11,527 nt of DNA from an uncultured Acetatifactor sp. (GTDB lineage: Bacteria; Bacillota; Clostridia; Lachnospirales; Lachnospiraceae), in the NCBI GenBank assembly GCA_910589035.1, contig CAJUSI010000072.1, positions 1 through 11,527 on the forward strand. Reading direction: 5' to 3'. Positions within the stretch are counted from its first letter, which is position 1. The number at the start of each line of letters is the position of its first letter. Below the pieces are notes generated by a model, which made no database searches, was not told the DNA's origin, and worked only from the letters and a program-made list of their open reading frames with translations. This document shows, one piece after another, positions 7,691 to 11,527 of the stretch. Both the position numbers and the translations under genes were made by a program.

Positions 7691-8837
7691 AGAATTCCTC
7701 TCGTATTCTTTTCTGCAAAGCAGCGTCCGTCTGTGCAAAAACATCGCCGGCAATATCGCCAAAAAAATTTCGGGGCCAATTTTCAATATTGCCAAAAATA
7801 TCTAACTGTAATTCCTCCAATTTTGCCGGAAATCGATCGTTATTGGCAAAATAAGCCGACAATTCATCATACTCCAACACTCCTTCCGCCACTCTTCGCT
7901 GTAATCTTCTTAAGAAATGCTCGGAATGCGTTTCTATCAGCAACTGAATGCCGCGTTTTTCAAAGTTCTCCTTCGCATGAATTGCCATTATCATTACATC
8001 CGCCAGGGCTGCCTGGGCGCTTGGATGAAGATGAAGCTCCGGCTGCTCCATAATTATGACAGACCCCACAGGCGCATAGAAAAGCTCCACAAGTACCGGA
8101 AGGACCTGAGAAACGCCCATTCCCACATCGGGTATATCCACCCAGTTTTTTGATCCCTTCGTCCTTACCTTAACGTCATAATCCTGACGTTTATCCGAAA
8201 TTCTCTCGATTTTAAAGTCTTCTATAAGTGACATTTTTTTCAGCATTTCCGCAATAATGGCTTTAAAGGGCTTTCTGGGACTGTGATTCTTCAAATTTAT
8301 CTTTCTATTTGCATCATCGGCTGCTAAAATTGCCTGTACGGCATCCTGTCCAAGATAGCCCACACTGTCAGGAACACTTCCATTCCAATTATATAAACGC
8401 TTCGCCTGTCGTCTTAACGGCCCCAAATAATAAATTCCCGAAAATAATTTTTCATGATAAAGATTAATATTCTGCAGAAAATTTGCATTTTGATAATAGG
8501 CTACTGCCTCATCCGGGAAACCATAAAAGCGAACCGGAGATGTGATATCCCAAACCCTTCCTCTGGAACGAACAAAGTCATAATTGCGATATGTCAGTTC
8601 ATAACTCTTTTTTCCATTTCCGGGTTGTATTTTTTTCTTCAGACCAATTTCAATTTTATCCTGTCCCACAGTATCAAATGTATAATTGAAAACGTTTACT
8701 TCCAGAATCTGGCTCCTGTCATCCGTCATTTTCACTTCACCGACAAATTTTATATGCTTTGAAGCAAAACGTTTTTCACGCAATTTTGAATTCTCAAATT
8801 TTTTATCATAGCACGCACTCCTGTCACATATCCTCAT
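7683..8837 (-). CDS. DUF3696-type AAA/ABC ATPase, N-terminally truncated (no P-loop)
   Basis: The frame encodes the later part of an SMC/OLD-like ATPase of the DUF3696 group. Visible are GIYYLGPLRRQAKRLYNWNG (134-153), typical of this family; a signature-like PDVGMGVSQVLPVLVELF (236-253); Walker B SVIIMEQPELHLHP (259-272); an H-loop-like LLIETHSEHFLRRL (299-312); and a C-terminal DUF3696-like end with ENWPRNFFGD (352-361). Family members begin with a beta strand and a GxxxxGK[ST] P-loop within about 50 residues; here that part is absent. An in-frame TGA lies directly before the ATG at 8837, and none of the upstream frames to 9046 supplies a P-loop. The first ~25 residues look unrelated to the family. 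An internal ATG at 8729 (Met37) could be the real start. It is the first gene of a three-gene overlapping operon. It may be a decayed pseudogene or a product that no longer binds ATP. Confidence 0.75.
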   Translation of the reverse strand: MRICDRSACYDKKFENSKLREKRFASKHIKFVGEVKMTDDRSQILEVNVFNYTFDTVGQDKIEIGLKKKIQPGNGKKSYELTYRNYDFVRSRGRVWDITSPVRFYGFPDEAVAYYQNANFLQNINLYHEKLFSGIYYLGPLRRQAKRLYNWNGSVPDSVGYLGQDAVQAILAADDANRKINLKNHSPRKPFKAIIAEMLKKMSLIEDFKIERISDKRQDYDVKVRTKGSKNWVDIPDVGMGVSQVLPVLVELFYAPVGSVIIMEQPELHLHPSAQAALADVMIMAIHAKENFEKRGIQLLIETHSEHFLRRLQRRVAEGVLEYDELSAYFANNDRFPAKLEELQLDIFGNIENWPRNFFGDIAGDVFAQTDAALQKRIREEFYE

Positions 8838-8848
8838 TCATATCTCTC

Positions 8849-8876
8849 ATCATATGAAATCAAATTTGCCTGTCAA
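8849..8876 (-). promoter_or_regulatory. Promoter immediately upstream of the truncated ATPase
   Basis: On the minus strand a perfect -35 TTGACA (8871-8876) is followed after 16 bp by TATGAT (8849-8854). Transcription would start near 8842, only a few bases before the ATG at 8837. If this promoter is used, the first well-placed start may be the internal Met37 codon at 8729, or the mRNA is nearly leaderless. Confidence 0.5.
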
Positions 8877-8964
8877 ATTCTTTGGACAACCATATTGAAA
8901 TACTTCCGGAAAGACTCTCATAGCTTTAGAATAATAATAGAACATGAATCGTTTGTCTGAACCT

Positions 8965-8993
8965 AGAATAACATGGCACAGTTTAGATTGCAA
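8965..8993 (-). promoter_or_regulatory. Second promoter candidate upstream of the ATPase operon
   Basis: On the minus strand TTGCAA (8988-8993), a 17-bp spacer and an extended -10 TGTTATTCT (hexamer 8965-8970) read toward the ATPase, PIN and ligase genes. This would give a leader of about 120 nt before 8837. It may be the promoter of the rearranged operon, or a relic belonging to a lost sequence. Confidence 0.45.
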
Positions 8994-9046
8994 TATAAAA
9001 TGCTTTGCTTTTCTGCTTTTATTCTTTTCCGCAATACCTCCATCTT

Positions 9047-10414
9047 TCACTCATTGTACTTCCTTGTGTTTATCGTTCCTCGTTTATCACCGTATGGCAT
9101 CCGGCTTTCTCTCCCCCGGTTCCCATTGTCCGTGTATCCCGTGATGACGCCCCACTCGGGTGCTACCCGCAGGTTGATGGCCAGCACCGGTCTGCCTCTT
9201 TGGATACCTTCCATAATAGCCTGGCGCTCTGCTTTCCTCTCCTGCTTTCCCAGTCTCTCCACCATGCGGAAATCATATCCGACAGCGCTATACAGAGGAG
9301 TCGCATAGTCATAAGCCACAAAGGCATCTGTGCAGCTATAGTCCCAGACATCGGTAAAGCAGACCCGATAGCAGGCGCCGTTCATTCCCATAATCTGTTC
9401 ATAGGTGTAAAGCTCCCCCATATAGGCCAGCGCCCCCCGCAGGGCGTCTGCCCAGGGTGTTTCCAGTCCCTCCGCCTCCTTCTTCCATGATAAAGGCTCT
9501 ATATACATAAGCGGATCCAAAGGTGCTATAAATGACATACGCGGTTTCAAATCTGCCTGATTACTGAGAATTTCCCGCATAAGAGAATCATCCTCCGACC
9601 GATAATAAAACGGTGTCTTCATTTCCTCCACCATAATAGGATAAACCTGTCCCAGCTCTGACAAATCAGCAAGTATCTTTTTTCTCTTTTCAGCATTAAG
9701 GTTAATCCCAAGAAATGCTGTGCTGTTCTTGTCCCACAAAAGTCCTACCGCTCCAATTCGCCTGAGTACACGCCAACGCAAAAATTCTTCTGCATCTTTG
9801 CACGGATTCTCTGCGTGAAGTACGGATACCGGCAGATACTTCTCCGCAAAGTCATAATATTTACGGCTTCCATTTTTATGATGAATGATAAGCTCGCCAT
9901 CGGTATAGAGCTGCTCCAAAACCGACCTTGCGGCCTGGGACTTTTTATGCCAGTTTCCACTCCAATGCATAGAAGAATGCCAGAAAATCTCGCCTTCTAT
10001 TGGAAGCGTATCACTGCAAACCGAACCGTTCTCTTTAATGTAACGAATGGCCTGTTCTTTCAGTTCTTCCAAACCTTCAAAAGTATCTCCAAGTTCGCGG
10101 CTTCGATTCCTATAGGAAGAGAAATACGGCCAGTCTTCCGTTGGCCAAATAGACAACTCTTTATCTGCATAATCCACCAGCTTTCGGTCTGTATACAGAA
10201 GTTCCTGAAGCATCGTTTTTTTGAATCCTTTTACACGGGATTGCAGAGTCAGCTCCGCGTTTTTCCCGCACACATCAACGGGATCAAACTGAATGCAGCC
10301 AGCTTGGCGAACATAATCATATGCTCCGTCTTTTCCCACGAAGCGGTATGCTCCTATCAATCCCTGCTTTGCAAGAATGAACTGTCTGGCTTGTTGTTTC
10401 GTAATCGTCAGCAT
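9047..10414 (-). CDS. Chimeric ORF: YcaQ/AlkZ-like DNA glycosylase N-part fused to a C39/BtrH-like fragment
   Basis: Numbering starts at a TTG codon at 10420; the more likely ATG is residue 3, at 10414. Residues 3 to about 306 resemble the YcaQ/AlkZ winged-helix (HTH_42) family, which unhooks bulky or cross-linked DNA bases. Visible are QQARQFILAKQGL (9-21), CIQFDPVDVCGKNAELTLQS (42-61), LLYTDRKLVDYADKELSIW (74-92) and SFIAPLDPLMY (296-306), the last being the conserved C-terminal lobe motif. The homology then stops about 70 residues early. From about 314 the frame continues as another family: EAEGLETPWADALRGALAYM, YEQIMGMNGACYRV (340-353) and PEWGVITGYTDNG (421-433), a C39-peptidase/BtrH-like domain of clostridia that normally continues further. 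The tail after 434 looks non-homologous. GC content rises visibly below about 9490. Glycosylase function is doubtful because the C-terminal lobe is replaced. Confidence 0.7.
   Translation of the reverse strand: MLTITKQQARQFILAKQGLIGAYRFVGKDGAYDYVRQAGCIQFDPVDVCGKNAELTLQSRVKGFKKTMLQELLYTDRKLVDYADKELSIWPTEDWPYFSSYRNRSRELGDTFEGLEELKEQAIRYIKENGSVCSDTLPIEGEIFWHSSMHWSGNWHKKSQAARSVLEQLYTDGELIIHHKNGSRKYYDFAEKYLPVSVLHAENPCKDAEEFLRWRVLRRIGAVGLLWDKNSTAFLGINLNAEKRKKILADLSELGQVYPIMVEEMKTPFYYRSEDDSLMREILSNQADLKPRMSFIAPLDPLMYIEPLSWKKEAEGLETPWADALRGALAYMGELYTYEQIMGMNGACYRVCFTDVWDYSCTDAFVAYDYATPLYSAVGYDFRMVERLGKQERKAERQAIMEGIQRGRPVLAINLRVAPEWGVITGYTDNGNRGRESRMPYGDKRGTINTRKYNE
9110..9495 (-). other. GC-rich patch encoding the C39/BtrH-like fragment
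   Basis: About 380 bases in the second half of the chimeric frame are clearly richer in G and C than the AT-rich DNA on either side. They encode the C39/BtrH-like segment (residues about 312-435). Both its start and its end lack the usual flanking parts of that family. It behaves like an inserted fragment, or the remnant of a neighbouring gene joined by deletion. Borders are approximate because no direct repeats were found at them by eye. Confidence 0.55.
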
Positions 10415-10464
10415 AAGCAATTACCCCGCTGTTCTTCTCAATTACTTGACCTATAACTCAATTC

Positions 10465-10470
10465 AGTATA
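10465..10470 (-). promoter_or_regulatory. Extended -10 promoter of the YcaQ-like gene
   Basis: The minus strand reads TGCTATACT, an extended -10 with hexamer TATACT. At 17-bp spacing the -35 position reads TGTTCA, which is weak. The ATG at 10414 lies about 50 nt downstream. Confidence 0.6.
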
Positions 10471-10481
10471 GCACAAAAGCT

Positions 10482-10494
10482 CTGTTCTGAACAG
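10482..10494. promoter_or_regulatory. Perfect 13-bp palindrome overlapping the -35 region, possible operator
   Basis: CTGTTCTGAACAG is a perfect inverted repeat with 6-bp arms around one central base. It overlaps the -35 region of the YcaQ-like promoter, where a repressor would block RNA polymerase. It does not match the Gram-positive LexA box GAAC-N4-GTTC. The cognate regulator is unknown. Confidence 0.4.
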
Positions 10495-10681
10495 CCATAA
10501 AACCCGTCTGATCACTCCAACCGGCTCCGTTGCTTATCCATTTAGAACTCTGCCTCATCCGGAATCTTACGCCAGATCTTATAAACGCACTTTCCTCAAT
10601 ACTTTCACCCCATATTCCACAGGCGGCAATCATTTGGAGAATTTGTGGGAAATTTTTCGGTGAGTTTCCTGCCATTTTTTC

Positions 10682-10710
10682 TTGCCATTTCCCCAAAACC
10701 ATGCTATTCT
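10682..10710 (+). promoter_or_regulatory. Promoter of the Rpn-like gene
   Basis: TTGCCA (10682-10687), an exact 17-bp spacer and TATTCT (10705-10710) form a good sigma-A type promoter on the plus strand. Transcription would begin near 10717, with a leader of about 180 nt before the ATG at 10896. Confidence 0.6.
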
Positions 10711-10895
10711 GAATACAGGCAAAGAAATCAGATTCTACAATCATCTGTGAGACCAGTCGGTCTTTCTGTACTTTCGAACTTCTTGCTGGGCGGGAGCCTA
10801 TATCCCAAATGACACGAACCCACATACCATGGCAGGAAGGGAGGAATACAGTGCCTTTCCTGCAGAACTTGTATTCAGAAAGGAAAGGTATTAAG

Positions 10896-11527
10896 ATGGA
10901 AGAAAAGAAAAAAACGGAAAACCTGTCTGCAGTACAGCAAATCCGAGACCCAGAAACAGCGAAGCTGCCAGCACAACCCGATAAATCGGCAAGCTTCGTA
11001 GATGCAGCCGAAGAATTACAAAACATAGCAAAAACGAAAGCAGCAGCGCAACCTGAAAAAGCCGAAAGCGTCGAAGATACAGTCGAAGAATCACAAAGTG
11101 CAGAGAAAGCGAAGACAGCAGCACATCCTGGAATCGCGTTAAGGATCGAAGATGCGGTCAAAGAATCACAGGAAAAAGATAAGCCTGGTGTCAGCATGCC
11201 CCATGACAAAGGCTATAAAAAGAGCCTGTCCAGGCCGTCGGAATTCCTGCATTTCCTCAAAAAGTATGTGGGGGCGGACTGGATGATGAATCTTAAGGCG
11301 TCGGATCTGAGCCTTTGCGACAAAGAGATGCTGGAACGGGATTACGAGGGAAAGGAAGCGGATCTTCTCTACAGGGTCAGCATGCCATCAGGCAGGGATG
11401 TCTTCATCTTCATCCTGCAGGAACTGCAGTCCTATGTGGATTACACCATGATATTCCGCATTCTGGTATATGTGGTAAATACCCTGGTGAAGTATTTCCT
11501 GGATAAGCCGAAAAACGAGAGGGAGCA
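10896..11527 (+). CDS. Rpn/YhgA-like PD-(D/E)XK nuclease-transposase family protein (partial, 3' end beyond window)
   Basis: The first 210 codons are visible and the frame is open at the edge. Residues 1-95 are a charged, Ala/Glu/Lys-rich N-terminal region with a 25-residue tandem repeat. From 101 (MPHDKGYKKSLSRPSEFLHFL) the protein matches the Rpn/YhgA-like family of recombination-promoting nucleases. EADLLYRV (154-161, Asp156) and IFILQELQSYVDYTMIFRILVYVVN (key residues Glu176 and Gln178) are the PD-(D/E)XK core, with the ExQ variant usual in this family. These proteins cut DNA and are often present in many copies in clostridia. The start is supported by AGGAAAGG about 8 nt upstream and a promoter at 10682-10710. 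It is transcribed away from the YcaQ-like gene. The repeated N-terminus is not part of the usual domain and may be flexible or coiled. Confidence 0.85.
   Translation, partial: MEEKKKTENLSAVQQIRDPETAKLPAQPDKSASFVDAAEELQNIAKTKAAAQPEKAESVEDTVEESQSAEKAKTAAHPGIALRIEDAVKESQEKDKPGVSMPHDKGYKKSLSRPSEFLHFLKKYVGADWMMNLKASDLSLCDKEMLERDYEGKEADLLYRVSMPSGRDVFIFILQELQSYVDYTMIFRILVYVVNTLVKYFLDKPKNERE
10971..11195 (+). repeat. 75-bp tandem repeat, nearly three copies, in the Rpn-like gene
   Basis: Units start at 10971, 11046 and 11121, each exactly 75 bp (25 codons), with the third diverging toward its end. The encoded unit begins AQPDK/AQPEK/AHPGI, continues with VDAAEELQ, VEDTVEESQ or IEDAVKESQ and ends with a Lys/Ala-rich stretch. 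The pattern of acidic and basic residues suggests helical or disordered segments before the nuclease domain. Confidence 0.88.

Larger units (their letters stand above)
8838..9046 (-). other. Junction spacer between the chimeric gene and the truncated ATPase
   Basis: These 209 AT-rich bases contain two promoter candidates and no supportable gene. A 66-codon minus-strand frame (9050-8850) shows no known domain. In particular it has no P-loop that could be the missing start of the ATPase. The gene pieces on both sides are truncated, so this is probably part of a recombination scar. Confidence 0.5.
10415..10895. other. Divergent intergenic region between the YcaQ-like and Rpn-like genes
   Basis: This gap of about 480 bases lies between two divergent genes. 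It holds the minus-strand promoter and palindrome near 10465-10494 and a plus-strand promoter at 10682-10710. A 248-codon minus-strand frame crosses it (11209-10463), but its first half is the antisense of the Rpn-like repeats and its second half has no recognisable domain, so it is not called. Bases 10500-10680 and 10720-10880 show nothing else I can support. Confidence 0.5.

Noticed and set aside
7169..7795. Longer version of the PIN-like gene starting at 7795
   Set aside because: The extra 35 residues overlap the ATPase coding end and do not look like part of a PIN fold. The start at 7690 has a good ribosome site and puts the IIDAN strand at the N-terminus.
8606..8627. PGNGKKS in the ATPase (residues 72-78) as a Walker A motif
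   Set aside because: The spacing from the first glycine is wrong, the residue after GK is Lys rather than Ser/Thr, and it lies in the middle of a beta region rather than after the first strand.
8850..9050. 66-codon minus-strand frame just upstream of the ATPase, possible missing N-terminus
   Set aside because: It lacks a GxxxxGK[ST] motif and the family's first strand, and ends in a stop before the ATPase frame. A simple frameshift cannot restore the gene.
10482..10494. LexA/SOS box
   Set aside because: The half-sites are inverted relative to GAAC-N4-GTTC and spaced by one base only.
10463..11209. 248-codon minus-strand frame
   Set aside because: Its first half is the complement of the Rpn-like gene and its repeat units. 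The remainder has no family resemblance that I recognise.

Overview
The window looks like a chromosomal segment of a gut-type Firmicute, most likely a Lachnospiraceae-like clostridium. This is an inference from strong AGGAGG ribosome sites, extended -10 promoters, a GC-rich pair of plant-glycan glycosidases, an Rpn-type PD-(D/E)XK gene and a C39-like domain family common in that group. No rRNA, tRNA, CRISPR array or insertion sequence was seen.

Layout. Bases 1-139 form a long, nearly palindromic element. Bases 242-6135 hold two GC-rich glycosidase genes on the minus strand: a GH78 alpha-L-rhamnosidase, transcribed first, and a GH106-like TIM-barrel glycosidase downstream. Neither has a signal peptide, so they probably finish off imported rhamnose-containing oligosaccharides in the cytoplasm. 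The GH78 gene carries two separate in-frame repeat expansions.

From about 6200 the DNA becomes clearly AT-rich. Bases 6495-8837 hold a compact minus-strand operon of three overlapping genes: a DUF3696-type AAA/ABC ATPase, a PIN-like nuclease and an RNA ligase. An intrinsic terminator follows. The combination of an ATPase sensor, an RNA-cutting fold and an RNA-sealing enzyme suggests a defence or RNA damage/repair module. I do not recognise this exact trio as a named system. The ATPase lacks its N-terminal P-loop region, and none of the upstream frames supplies it, so this copy may be decayed or altered.

Bases 9047-10414 are one open frame that reads as a chimera. Its N-terminal two thirds are a YcaQ/AlkZ-type winged-helix DNA glycosylase, and its C-terminal third is a fragment of an unrelated C39/BtrH-like family in visibly more GC-rich DNA. 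The truncated glycosylase, the truncated C39-like piece and the truncated ATPase lie side by side, which marks 8840-9500 as a rearrangement zone.

At the right edge, on the plus strand, a promoter at 10682-10710 leads to an Rpn/YhgA-like PD-(D/E)XK gene. It runs off the window and begins with a 75-bp tandem repeat encoding a charged 25-residue unit.
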